Origin: Ectopseudomonas composti
GTDB lineage: Bacteria > Pseudomonadota > Gammaproteobacteria > Pseudomonadales > Pseudomonadaceae
Direction: 5' to 3'
Assembly (NCBI RefSeq): GCF_001567565.1
Contig: NZ_LSSW01000029.1
Span: forward strand, 434,001-498,000
Length of the DNA stretch: 64,000 nucleotides
A model generated the notes under the pieces. The model ran no database searches. It was not told where the DNA came from and saw only the letters and a list, made by a program, of their open reading frames with translations. The first letter of the stretch is position 1, and each line of letters opens with the position of its first letter. Positions 8,387 through 16,268 of the stretch are shown here, piece after piece. Both the position numbers and the translations under genes were made by a program.

Positions 8387-9571
8387 ATGCAAACGACTGC
8401 TAATGCCCCGCGCCCGCGAGGATCGCTTCTGAACGATCCGCAGGTGCGCGCCTGGGCTTTCCAGATTATTGCCGTTGCTGCCGTTGTGGCGCTCGGCTGG
8501 TTTCTCTTCCAGAACACCCAGGCCAACCTGGAGAAGCGCGGAATCATTTCCGGCTTCGCGTTCCTCAATAACAGTGCCGGGTTCGGTATCGCCCAGCATC
8601 TGATCGACTACACGGAAAGCGACAGTTACGGTCGCGTTTTTCTGATCGGCCTGCTCAATACCTTGCTGGTGTCCTTCATCGGCATCGTGCTGGCTTCGAT
8701 CCTCGGATTTCTGCTGGGGGTGGCGCGGCTATCGCCGAACTGGCTGATCAGCAAGCTGGCCACCGTCTATATCGAGATCTTCCGCAACATTCCGCCGTTG
8801 CTGCAGATCCTGTTCTGGTACTTCGCGGTCTTTCTCGCGCTTCCGGGGCCTCGGCAAAGCCTCGAACTCGGGGACACCTTCTTCCTCAACAGTCGCGGTC
8901 TGTACATGCCGTCGCCGGGGCCCTCGGAGAGCTTCGGTGTGTTCGCCGTGGCCGTGCTGGCGACCATCGTCGGCATCATCGCCCTCGGGCGCTGGGCCAA
9001 AAAGCGCCGTGAGGCGACGGGCCAGATCTTCCCTCTGCTGTGGACATCGCTGGCGCTGATCGTGGTGATTCCCGGTCTGACTGCGCTCGTTGCGGGCAAT
9101 CCGCTGCAGTGGAGCGTACCTGCGCTGACCGGTTTCAACTTCCGTGGCGGCTGGGTGATGATTCCCGAGCTGATGGCCCTGACCCTGGCGCTGACCATCT
9201 ACACCGCAGCCTTCATCGCCGAGAACGTGCGCTCCGGGATCATGGCGGTCAGCCATGGCCAGACAGAGGCTGCACGTTCGCTGGGGCTGCGCCCGGGCGT
9301 CACCCTGCGCCTGGTGATCATTCCGCAGGCGCTTAGGGTGATCATCCCGCCGCTGACCAGCCAGTACCTCAACCTGGCGAAGAACTCCTCGCTGGCTGCC
9401 GGTATCGGTTACCCGGACATGGTGTCGCTGTTCGCCGGCACCGTACTCAACCAGACCGGCCAGGCCATCGAGGTGATCGCCATCACCATGAGCGTGTACC
9501 TGGCAATCAGTATCAGCATTTCCCTGCTGATGAACTGGTACAACAAGCGCATCGCGCTGACTGAGCGGTAA
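8387..9571 (+). CDS. aapQ: General L-amino acid ABC transporter permease AapQ
   Basis: A 394-residue membrane protein. The start at 8387 (MQTTANAPRPRGSLLNDPQV) is preferred because GTGAGG lies 7 nt upstream; an in-frame earlier start at 8354 lacks one. There is an N-terminal membrane helix (about residues 24-40), a periplasmic loop, then the His/Glu/Gln-type permease domain with VEIFRNIPPLLQILFWYF and the EAARSLGLRPG EAA loop that docks with the ATPase. The protein is longer than simple amino-acid permeases because of the inserted loops typical of AapQ. It forms the channel with AapM, whose gene begins 9 bp downstream. Confidence 0.95.
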   Translation: MQTTANAPRPRGSLLNDPQVRAWAFQIIAVAAVVALGWFLFQNTQANLEKRGIISGFAFLNNSAGFGIAQHLIDYTESDSYGRVFLIGLLNTLLVSFIGIVLASILGFLLGVARLSPNWLISKLATVYIEIFRNIPPLLQILFWYFAVFLALPGPRQSLELGDTFFLNSRGLYMPSPGPSESFGVFAVAVLATIVGIIALGRWAKKRREATGQIFPLLWTSLALIVVIPGLTALVAGNPLQWSVPALTGFNFRGGWVMIPELMALTLALTIYTAAFIAENVRSGIMAVSHGQTEAARSLGLRPGVTLRLVIIPQALRVIIPPLTSQYLNLAKNSSLAAGIGYPDMVSLFAGTVLNQTGQAIEVIAITMSVYLAISISISLLMNWYNKRIALTER

Positions 9572-9580
9572 GGAGCAGCC

Positions 9581-10678
9581 ATGCAGACTCATACATTCAA
9601 ACCGGACCTGCCACCGCCGCGCATGAGTGTCGGCGCAGTAGGTTGGCTCAAGGCCAACCTGTTCTCCAACTGGTTCAACACCCTGCTGACATTGTTGGCC
9701 GCCTACCTGATCTGGCTGATTGTGCCGCCGCTATTGCAGTGGGCCTTCATCGACGCTAACTGGGTAGGCAGTACCCGTGCCGATTGCACCCAGTCAGGCG
9801 CCTGCTGGGTGTTCATTCAGCAGCGCTTCGGCCAGTTCATGTACGGCTTCTACCCCAGCGAACTGCGCTGGCGCGTAGATGCCACCCTTTGGCTGGCCGT
9901 CGTCGGTGCTGCGCCGTTGTTCGTGCCACAGATGCCGCGCAAGGCCTTTTACGGCCTGGCGCTGCTGGTGATCTACCCGGTCATCGCCTGGTGTCTGCTG
10001 CACGGTGGCGTGTTCGGCCTGAGCGTGGTGTCCACCAGTCAGTGGGGCGGCCTGATGCTGACCCTGGTGATCGCCTATGTGGGGATCACCGGTGCTCTGC
10101 CGCTGGGCATTTTGCTGGCGCTGGGGCGACGCTCCAACCTGCCGGCGATCAAGGTCATCTGCGTCACCTTCATCGAGTTCTGGCGCGGTGTGCCGTTGAT
10201 CACCGTGCTGTTCATGTCCTCGGTGATGTTGCCGTTGTTCCTGCCCGAAGGCATGCATTTCGACAAGCTGATGCGCGCGCTGATCGGGGTGATCCTGTTC
10301 CAGTCCGCCTATATCGCTGAAACCGTGCGTGGTGGCCTGCAGGCGATTCCCAAAGGTCAGTACGAAGCAGCTGCGGCCATGGGCCTTGGCTACTGGCGGA
10401 TGATGGGCCTGGTGATTCTGCCGCAGGCGCTCAAGCTGGTGATTCCGGGCATCGTCAACGTCTTCATCGCCCTGTTCAAGGACACCAGTCTGGTGATCAT
10501 CATCGGCCTGTTCGATCTGCTCAACAGCATCAAGCAGGCGACCACCGACCCGGCGTGGCTGGGCATGGCCACCGAAGGCTACGTGTTCGCCGCCCTGATC
10601 TTCTGGATTTTCTGTTTCGGCATGTCCCGCTATTCGCTCCATCTCGAGCGGAAGCTGGATACCGGCCACAAGCGTTAG
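9581..10678 (+). CDS. aapM: General L-amino acid ABC transporter permease AapM
   Basis: A 365-residue permease. After a cytoplasmic N terminus and first helix (NTLLTLLAAYLIWLIVPPLL), about 80 residues of loop and two helices precede the HisM-type domain. VTFIEFWRGVPLITVLFM and the EAAAAMGLGYWRMM EAA loop (consensus EAA---G) are visible. The C terminus ends SRYSLHLERKLDTGHKR, typical of AapM. It pairs with AapQ in the inner membrane. GGAG upstream serves as ribosome binding site; the stop is 9 bp before aapP. Confidence 0.95.
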   Translation: MQTHTFKPDLPPPRMSVGAVGWLKANLFSNWFNTLLTLLAAYLIWLIVPPLLQWAFIDANWVGSTRADCTQSGACWVFIQQRFGQFMYGFYPSELRWRVDATLWLAVVGAAPLFVPQMPRKAFYGLALLVIYPVIAWCLLHGGVFGLSVVSTSQWGGLMLTLVIAYVGITGALPLGILLALGRRSNLPAIKVICVTFIEFWRGVPLITVLFMSSVMLPLFLPEGMHFDKLMRALIGVILFQSAYIAETVRGGLQAIPKGQYEAAAAMGLGYWRMMGLVILPQALKLVIPGIVNVFIALFKDTSLVIIIGLFDLLNSIKQATTDPAWLGMATEGYVFAALIFWIFCFGMSRYSLHLERKLDTGHKR

Positions 10679-10687
10679 GAGTGAGTC

Positions 10688-11449
10688 ATGAGTGAAGCAA
10701 TCAAACAACCCAGCGCTGAGCCGATGATCCTGCTGCAGGGTGTGAACAAGTGGTACGGGCAGTTCCATGTGCTCAAGGACATCAACCTCAGCGTGCAGCC
10801 GGGTGAGCGTATCGTGCTGTGCGGGCCGTCCGGGTCGGGCAAGTCCACCACCATTCGCTGCATCAATCGCCTGGAAGAACATCAGCAGGGCCGTATCGTC
10901 GTCGATGGCACCGAGCTGACCAGCGACCTCAAGCACATCGAGGCGATTCGCCGCGAAGTGGGCATGGTGTTCCAGCACTTCAACCTGTTCCCGCACCTGA
11001 CCGTGCTGCAGAACTGCACGCTGGCGCCGATGTGGGTGCGCAAGATGCCCAAGCGCCAGGCCGAGGAAATCGCCATGCACTTTCTCGAGCGCGTGCGTAT
11101 TCCCGAGCAGGCGGGCAAGTTTCCGGGGCAGCTCTCCGGTGGTCAGCAGCAGCGTGTGGCGATTGCCCGGGCGCTGTGCATGAAGCCGAAGATCATGCTG
11201 TTCGACGAGCCGACCTCGGCCCTCGACCCGGAGATGGTGAAAGAGGTTCTCGACACCATGATCGGCCTGGCCGAAGACGGCATGACCATGCTCTGCGTGA
11301 CTCACGAAATGGGCTTCGCCCGTACCGTGGCCAACCGGGTGATCTTCATGGACAAGGGCGAGATCGTCGAGCAGGCCGAACCCAATGCCTTTTTCACCAA
11401 CCCGCAGAACGAGCGCACCAAGCTGTTCCTCAGCCAGATCCTGCACTGA
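10688..11449 (+). CDS. aapP: General L-amino acid ABC transporter ATP-binding protein AapP
   Basis: A 253-residue ABC ATPase. Walker A GPSGSGKST (about residue 43), Q-loop VFQHFNLFPH, signature LSGGQQQR, Walker B MLFDEPTSALD and the switch histidine in CVTHEMG are all intact. It energises the AapQM channel in polar amino-acid uptake. It is the last gene of aapJQMP and is followed by a good terminator. Confidence 0.95.
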   Translation: MSEAIKQPSAEPMILLQGVNKWYGQFHVLKDINLSVQPGERIVLCGPSGSGKSTTIRCINRLEEHQQGRIVVDGTELTSDLKHIEAIRREVGMVFQHFNLFPHLTVLQNCTLAPMWVRKMPKRQAEEIAMHFLERVRIPEQAGKFPGQLSGGQQQRVAIARALCMKPKIMLFDEPTSALDPEMVKEVLDTMIGLAEDGMTMLCVTHEMGFARTVANRVIFMDKGEIVEQAEPNAFFTNPQNERTKLFLSQILH

Positions 11450-11470
11450 GTCGGCATCGCACCCTGGATC

Positions 11471-11494
11471 AGGGAGCCTTCGGGCTCCCTTTTT
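11471..11494 (+). terminator. Rho-independent terminator of aapJQMP
   Basis: An AGGGAGCC-TTCG-GGCTCCCT stem with a UUCG-type tetraloop is followed by TTTTT. It lies 22 bp after the aapP stop and ends the operon before the convergent regulator gene. Confidence 0.9.
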
Positions 11495-11499
11495 CGTTT

Positions 11500-12441
11500 C
11501 TAGCCACGGCGCATGCGCTTGCGGAAGGCGCCGGGCGTTTCCCCGCACAGTTGCTTGAAGCGCTTGGCGAAGCTCGCGCGGTCGGCGAACCCGACCTGGC
11601 CGGCGATCTGCTCCAGCGATTGCGCCGAATCGGCCAGTGCCTGCTGCGCCAGGCTGATGCGCAGGCGCTGCAGATAGTCGCCAGGGGTCAGCCCGGTCGT
11701 CTGTTTGAAGCGGCGCAGCAAGGTGCGTACCGAACAGTGGGCTTGTTGCGCCAGCCGGTTGAGATCGATCGCTTCGGCATGATGCTCGCGTAGCCAGCTC
11801 AGCAATGGGGCCAGGGTTGTGTCTTCGCTGCTCGGCAGCAGCGGCGCGAAGCGGGTCTGCGTGCCGCGCTGACGTTCGATCACCATGGCGTCGGCGACCT
11901 GCTGCGCCAGCCATTCGCCGGCATGCTGGGCGATCAGGTGCAGGCACAGGTCGAGCCCGGCCTGGGCGCCACCGGAGCAGAACAGCAGGCCATCCTCGGT
12001 CAGCAGCAGGTCGCTGCGCAGTTTCACCTGGGGGAAGTGGCGGGCGAATGCCTCGGCCAGCGCCCAGTGAGTGGTGGCCTGGCGACCATCGAGCAAACCG
12101 GCAGCGGCCAGCAGGAAGGCGCTACTGCACAGACTCGCCACCTGCTGCCGGTTGCGCCGGGCCAGCCACGGCAGAAGCCTGGCGTTGCTGTCCAGGGTGC
12201 GGGCAATGGCGCTGCCCGTTGCAGGCACTATCAGCAGGTCGGCCTGTTCGGCCAACGGCAGGCCACCATCGACCTGAATCTGCGCGAACTCCAACTGCAC
12301 GGGCTGGCCGTCGAGGCTGAAACGCAGCAGCTCGAAATGTGGCGTACCGGCCAGACGATTGGCCAGGCTGAAGGCGTCCTGGGCCATGCTCAGGCTGGAA
12401 CAGACGGTTTGCGGACAGACGTACAAGGCGATGCGCAGCAT
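11500..12441 (-). CDS. GlxA-family AraC-type regulator with DJ-1/PfpI domain
   Basis: A 313-residue regulator. The first 180 residues form a DJ-1/PfpI (class I glutamine amidotransferase-like) domain: the segment VASLCSSAFLLAAAGLLDG contains a Cys at the nucleophile elbow, followed by ATTHWALAEAF. The C-terminal 100 residues carry two AraC helix-turn-helix motifs (INLNRLAQQAHCSVRTLLRRFK and LEQIAGQVGFADRASFAKRFK, then LCGETPGAFRKR). Such proteins activate genes for quaternary amines or related compounds, but many are uncharacterised. It is divergent from the NTF2-like gene with a 122-bp gap, which is therefore its most likely target. Confidence 0.9.
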   Translation of the reverse strand: MLRIALYVCPQTVCSSLSMAQDAFSLANRLAGTPHFELLRFSLDGQPVQLEFAQIQVDGGLPLAEQADLLIVPATGSAIARTLDSNARLLPWLARRNRQQVASLCSSAFLLAAAGLLDGRQATTHWALAEAFARHFPQVKLRSDLLLTEDGLLFCSGGAQAGLDLCLHLIAQHAGEWLAQQVADAMVIERQRGTQTRFAPLLPSSEDTTLAPLLSWLREHHAEAIDLNRLAQQAHCSVRTLLRRFKQTTGLTPGDYLQRLRISLAQQALADSAQSLEQIAGQVGFADRASFAKRFKQLCGETPGAFRKRMRRG

Positions 12442-12563
12442 GACTGTGAGCTCGAATGGGGTTGGCGATTATTGACACAAAGTTGTCTTTATAGCCAATC
12501 GCCGCATGCTCCTCCTGCGCCCAGACTAGGCTGCATTCACCAACGAGCACGCAGGAGCGAGCC

Positions 12564-13034
12564 ATGAGCCACCCCAACGCCGAGTTGATCCAGCGCTTCT
12601 ACAGCGCCTTCCAGGCGCTCGATGCCGAAACCATGGCAGCTTGCTACGCCGAGGACGTGCGTTTCTCCGATCCGGTGTTCATCGGCCTGCGCGGTGCTGA
12701 GGCGAGCGATATGTGGCGCATGCTCTGCAGCCGAGCCGAAGGCTTCTCGCTGACCTTCGACTCGGTACACGCCGATGACCATGCCGGCAGTGCCCGCTGG
12801 GTCGCCCGCTACCGGTTCAGCGCCACCGGTCGTCAGGTGGTTAACACTATCCAGGCGCGCTTCGTGTTTCGCGACGGGCTGATCGTCGAGCATCGCGATC
12901 ATTTCGATCTCTGGCGTTGGGCCCGTCAGGCGCTGGGTGGCAAAGGGCTGCTGCTGGGCTGGGCACCACCGGTTCAGGCTGCCATTCGTCGACAAGCGGC
13001 ACGCGGTCTGGCCCAGTTTCGCGGTACTCGCTGA
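12564..13034 (+). CDS. NTF2-like / SnoaL-like domain protein
   Basis: A 156-residue soluble protein of the NTF2-like fold. The N-terminal helix NAELIQRFYSAFQALDAETM, followed by AACYAEDVRFSDPVF, and the later VVNTIQARFVFRDGLIVEHRDHFD are the typical SnoaL-like pattern. AGGAGCGAGCC before the ATG is a good ribosome binding site. The fold serves enzymes (isomerases, cyclases) and ligand-binding proteins alike, so no reaction can be assigned. It is divergently arranged with a GlxA-type regulator. Confidence 0.85.
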   Translation: MSHPNAELIQRFYSAFQALDAETMAACYAEDVRFSDPVFIGLRGAEASDMWRMLCSRAEGFSLTFDSVHADDHAGSARWVARYRFSATGRQVVNTIQARFVFRDGLIVEHRDHFDLWRWARQALGGKGLLLGWAPPVQAAIRRQAARGLAQFRGTR

Positions 13035-13134
13035 GGCGTGTGAAGGAACGCAGTGGTAGGCTAGCCGGTCTTAGCCTTCAATAAGAGAGTTCGCACATGG
13101 GGTGCGGCCTCTCCACTGCCAATCGAGACCTGCC

Positions 13135-13854
13135 GTGACCGAACTGATCGTAGCCGTAAAACAGGCCAAGGCCTGGGGGGTGCATGCCGTCACTGCCAGT
13201 GGGGTGATTCTCGCCCTGCTGGCACTGCTTGCCGTGCTCGACGGCCAGCCCAAACAATGCCTGATGTGGCTGGGGCTGGCGCTGCTGGTCGACGGGCTCG
13301 ATGGTTCGCTGGCGCGACGTTACGACGTCAAGGGCGTGCTGCCGCACTTCGACGGCTCGACCCTGGACCTGGTGATCGACTACCTGACCTACGTGTTCAT
13401 CCCGGCGATCTTCCTCTATCGCTTCATCCCGCTCCCTGACTACACCCCCTTGTTTGCCGTGGGGCTGATTCTGCTGTCCTCGCTGTTCTGCTTCTGCAAC
13501 CTGAACATGAAGAGCAAGGACAACTACTTCGTCGGCTTCCCGGCGGCCTGGAACGTGGTGGTGTTGTACTTCTACATTCTTGACGTACACCCCTGGGTCA
13601 CTCTCGGCATGATCGTGCTGTTGGCTGCTCTGACCCTGACCAAGATGAAGTTTCTGCATCCCTTCCGCGTACGCCAGTTCATGCCGCTGAACATCGTCGT
13701 GACCTTCGTCTGGATGCTCTCCAGCGCGCTGCTGATTGTGCAGTACCCGCACAATTCGATGTGGGTACTGGGCCTGTGGTTCGCCGCCTCGGCCTATTTC
13801 GTCGGCATGTGCCTGTGGCGCTCGGCGCGTGAGTGGTTCCCGGCACGCGGATGA
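13135..13854 (+). CDS. pcs: Phosphatidylcholine synthase
   Basis: A 239-residue inner-membrane enzyme with a GTG start (TELIVAVKQAKAWGVHAVTA); upstream in-frame GTG at 13102 is less likely. The CDP-alcohol phosphotransferase motif is clear: DGSLAR followed after about 11 residues by GSTLDLVID, matching DG-x2-AR...G-x3-D-x3-D. Some eight hydrophobic stretches follow. Pcs condenses CDP-diacylglycerol with choline to make phosphatidylcholine directly, a route found in Pseudomonas, rhizobia and Legionella. The synteny (after the aap-like transporter) matches P. aeruginosa pcs. Its stop overlaps the next start by ATGA. Confidence 0.93.
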   Translation: MTELIVAVKQAKAWGVHAVTASGVILALLALLAVLDGQPKQCLMWLGLALLVDGLDGSLARRYDVKGVLPHFDGSTLDLVIDYLTYVFIPAIFLYRFIPLPDYTPLFAVGLILLSSLFCFCNLNMKSKDNYFVGFPAAWNVVVLYFYILDVHPWVTLGMIVLLAALTLTKMKFLHPFRVRQFMPLNIVVTFVWMLSSALLIVQYPHNSMWVLGLWFAASAYFVGMCLWRSAREWFPARG

Positions 13855-14132
13855 CGGCGGCACTGGAAAAGCCCTGGTTCGTCTACCTGGTGCGTGCCGC
13901 CAACGGCGCTCTCTACTGCGGTATCAGTGATGATCCGCAGCGACGCTTCGCCCAGCACCAGAGTGGCAAGGGCGCGCGTTTCTTTCATACCAGCCCGGCG
14001 CTGGCGCTGGCCTACGTTGAGGCCTGTGCCGGAAAGGGCGATGCCCTGCGCCGCGAACGGGCGATCAAGCGCCTGAGCAAAAGTGCCAAAGAGGCGCTCA
14101 TTCTGGCCGTTGATGGCGATTCATCAGCCTGA
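13851..14132 (+). CDS. GIY-YIG nuclease-superfamily protein
   Basis: A 93-residue protein of the UPF0213/YhbQ type: the only domain is GIY-YIG, here FVYLVRAANGALYCGISDD (V/I-Y then C-G-I), with the conserved Arg in PQRRFAQHQSGKGARFF and a C-terminal ERAIKRLSKSAKEALI. Starting at 13851 it overlaps the pcs stop codon (ATGA), so it is translationally coupled to pcs. Small members of this family have reported activity on branched DNA, but the cellular role is unclear and the coupling to a lipid enzyme is probably fortuitous. Confidence 0.9.
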   Translation: MTAALEKPWFVYLVRAANGALYCGISDDPQRRFAQHQSGKGARFFHTSPALALAYVEACAGKGDALRRERAIKRLSKSAKEALILAVDGDSSA

Positions 14133-14196
14133 GGCGGTGTGCGTGCGTGGGCTGCAGGGGTAAGCTGGACGCTTTCGAACTGACGCGGAGCGCGCC

Positions 14197-15132
14197 ATGC
14201 ACGAGCTGATTCTTCACCATTACCCGACCTCTCCATTTGCCGAGAAGGCTCGTTTGCTGCTGGGCTTCAAGCAACTGTCCTGGCGCTCGGTGATGATCCC
14301 GCCTGTGATGCCCAAGCCGGATCTGACCGCGCTGACCGGTGGCTACCGCAAGACGCCGGTGTTGCAGGTAGGTGCCGACATCTACTGCGACACCGCACTG
14401 ATCTCCCGCCGTCTGGAAGCGGAAAAGAGCACGCCGCCGCTGTTCCCGGAAGGGCAGGGCTTCAATGTCGCGACCCTCGCCCAGTGGGCCGATTCGGTGC
14501 TGTTCCAGCACACGGTGTCGCTGGTGTTTGCCCCCGAGTCCATGGCCGTGCGCTTTGCCAAGGTGCCGCCGGAGTTCGCCAAGGCTTTCGCGGCCGATCG
14601 TGCGGCCCTGTTTTCGGGCGGTACAGCCAGCCGTCTGCCGTTGGAGCAAGCGCGTCACCAGTGGCCGGCGCTGATGGGGCGCCTGCAGCAGCAACTGCAG
14701 CAGGGCGGTGGTGACTTCCTGTTTGGCGAGCCCTCGATTGCCGACTTCGCCGTCGCGCACCCGCTGTGGTTCCTGCGCGGTACGCCGGTCACGGCAGCGC
14801 TGGTGGACGAGTACCCGGACGTAGCGGCCTGGTTGGCCCGGGTGCTCGGCTTTGGCCATGGCGCGCTCAGCGAGATGAGCAGTGAGCAGGCCATCGCCGT
14901 GGCGCGCGAAGCGACGCCGGCGGCGCTGCCCGATGAGGTATTCAACGAGCCCAATGGCTTCAGCGCCGGTCAGCGCGTGACCATCGCGGCGGTCGACTAT
15001 GGCGTCGACCCGGTGGCAGGCGAGTTGGTGTTCGCCGGGCGTGAGGAGCTGATTCTGCGCCGTGAAGACGAGCGTGCCGGCACCGTGCATGTGCATTTCC
15101 CGCGTTGGGGCTTTCGTATCGAGGCCTGCTGA
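14197..15132 (+). CDS. Glutathione S-transferase family protein
   Basis: A 311-residue cytoplasmic protein. The N terminus (MHELILHHYPTSPFAEKARLLLGFK) is the thioredoxin-fold GST domain, with Ser/Pro at the usual active-site position, and TGGYRKTPVLQVGADIYCDT is the cis-Pro segment that binds glutathione. Residues about 90-220 form the helical domain (FLFGEPSIADFAVAHPLWFL). About 80 extra residues at the C terminus form a beta-rich extension of unknown role, longer than in standard 200-residue GSTs. The reaction is not known. It is followed by repeat sequences. Confidence 0.85.
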   Translation: MHELILHHYPTSPFAEKARLLLGFKQLSWRSVMIPPVMPKPDLTALTGGYRKTPVLQVGADIYCDTALISRRLEAEKSTPPLFPEGQGFNVATLAQWADSVLFQHTVSLVFAPESMAVRFAKVPPEFAKAFAADRAALFSGGTASRLPLEQARHQWPALMGRLQQQLQQGGGDFLFGEPSIADFAVAHPLWFLRGTPVTAALVDEYPDVAAWLARVLGFGHGALSEMSSEQAIAVAREATPAALPDEVFNEPNGFSAGQRVTIAAVDYGVDPVAGELVFAGREELILRREDERAGTVHVHFPRWGFRIEAC

Positions 15133-15146
15133 TCGGTCGTAAAGAG

Positions 15147-15230
15147 CGCGGCTAAAGCCCCTCCCACAAAAGCTGTTTTCACAGCACCCAGCTAACAGGT
15201 TGATGACCTGTGGGAGGGGCTTTAGCCGCG
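15147..15230. repeat. REP-like inverted pair, flavour CCCCTCCCACA
   Basis: Two perfect 22-nt arms (CGCGGCTAAAGCCCCTCCCA... and its complement at 15209-15230) face each other across 40 bp. The same unit recurs at 38429 and 46701, so it is a dispersed chromosomal REP element of this genome. Confidence 0.85.
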
Positions 15231-15305
15231 ACAGAGGCGGTTGGGGCGGCGGATGAAGCGTCGCCTATCCTGCGATGGCTCAGCGCTGATCCGGCAGCAG
15301 TAATC

Positions 15306-15367
15306 CGTAGCCCGGATGCAATCCGTGGATGCTGTGCCAGGGATTCCCGGATTGCATCCGGGCTACG
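15306..15367. repeat. CGTAGCCCGGATGCAATCCG inverted repeat
   Basis: Two perfect 20-nt arms (15306-15325 and 15348-15367) are separated by 22 bp. A single arm of the same sequence occurs near 29154-29172 after sbcD, showing that this is a second dispersed repeat family. Confidence 0.8.
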
Positions 15368-15380
15368 TGGGGGGCCAGTG

Positions 15381-15412
15381 CGTAGGGTGGATGACGCTTT
15401 TTTCATCCACCC
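15381..15412. repeat. CGTAGGGTGGATGACGC-type repeat
   Basis: GGGTGGATG (15385-15393) and CATCCACCC (15404-15412) form a 9-bp stem with a T-rich loop. A larger related copy lies at 26051-26132. Confidence 0.65.
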
Positions 15413-15443
15413 AGGCGCGTACCGTAGGCGCTGACCAACCGTC

Positions 15444-16253
15444 TCAACGCTTGTCCGGCAAGAGGAAATTGCCCGGCCCGGCGTTTTCCAGCGTCGGCAC
15501 TTCGGCTTCGTCCTTGAGATCGACGCCCGAGAGTTGGCGGCGGCAAGCCTCGCGCATCAGGTACATCAGGCGGAAGGTGGCCATGCCGTAGCTCAGGCCC
15601 TCCAAGCGCACGTTGGAGATGCAGTTGCGGTAGGCGTCGTTGAGGCCGACCTTCGGCCCGTAGGTGAAATACAGACCGAGGCTGTCCGGCGAACTCAGAC
15701 CGGGACGTTCGCCAATCAGGATCACCGTCATCTTCGCCCCCAGGCGCTGCCCCACTTCATCGGCCACTGCCACCCGTCCCTGTTCCACCAGGGTGATGGG
15801 CGCCAACGACCAGCCCTCTGCCTGCACCTGTTCCAGCAGGCGTTCCAGAAACGGCAGGCTGTGCCGTTGCACCGCCAGCGAGGACAGGCCGTCGGCGATG
15901 ACGATGGCCAGGTCGTAGCCCCGGCCGTGCTCTTCGGCGTATTCGTCGAGCCGTTGCGCGGCATCTTCATGCAGGCGCCGGCCCAGATCCGGGCGTTGCA
16001 GGTAGGTGTGGCGGTCGGCGGCGGCACTGTGCAGCAGCAACGTCGGCAATTGACGCTCGTGCAGCGCCTCGCGCAGGGCCGTGTGGTCGAACGGCAGGTG
16101 TACGGCGTCACGCGCCTGGGCGTGGGCGAACTGGAAGTCCAGTTGCGCGGCGGTCGGCAGGCTGGTGCCGGCCCGCCCCAGGGCAATGCGCGCCGGTGTC
16201 AGCTGGCGCAGCTGCTGCCAGGGGTTTTCGGTGGCGGGGGACTTTTCGCTCAT
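15444..16253 (-). CDS. eutC: Ethanolamine ammonia-lyase small subunit EutC
   Basis: A 269-residue protein matching EutC: LRQLTPARIALGRAGTSLPT near the start, the FQFAHAQARDAVH segment, DLAIVIADGLSSLAV, and CISNVRLEGLSYGMATFRL near the C terminus. Together with EutB it forms the adenosylcobalamin-dependent lyase that splits ethanolamine into acetaldehyde and ammonia. It lies 15 bp after eutB and is the last gene of the exaC-eat-eutB-eutC unit. No microcompartment shell gene is nearby, so the reaction takes place free in the cytoplasm and acetaldehyde goes to ExaC. Confidence 0.95.
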   Translation of the reverse strand: MSEKSPATENPWQQLRQLTPARIALGRAGTSLPTAAQLDFQFAHAQARDAVHLPFDHTALREALHERQLPTLLLHSAAADRHTYLQRPDLGRRLHEDAAQRLDEYAEEHGRGYDLAIVIADGLSSLAVQRHSLPFLERLLEQVQAEGWSLAPITLVEQGRVAVADEVGQRLGAKMTVILIGERPGLSSPDSLGLYFTYGPKVGLNDAYRNCISNVRLEGLSYGMATFRLMYLMREACRRQLSGVDLKDEAEVPTLENAGPGNFLLPDKR

Positions 16254-16268
16254 GACAACCTCGAATGA

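Larger units (their letters stand above)
15133..15443. other. Repeat-filled intergenic region between GST-like gene and eutC
   Basis: This 311-bp gap has no gene. It holds three different palindromic repeats in tandem, listed separately, placed between convergent genes (GST-like on plus, eutC on minus). It probably acts as a bidirectional transcript end; no classical T-run terminator is seen. Confidence 0.6.
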
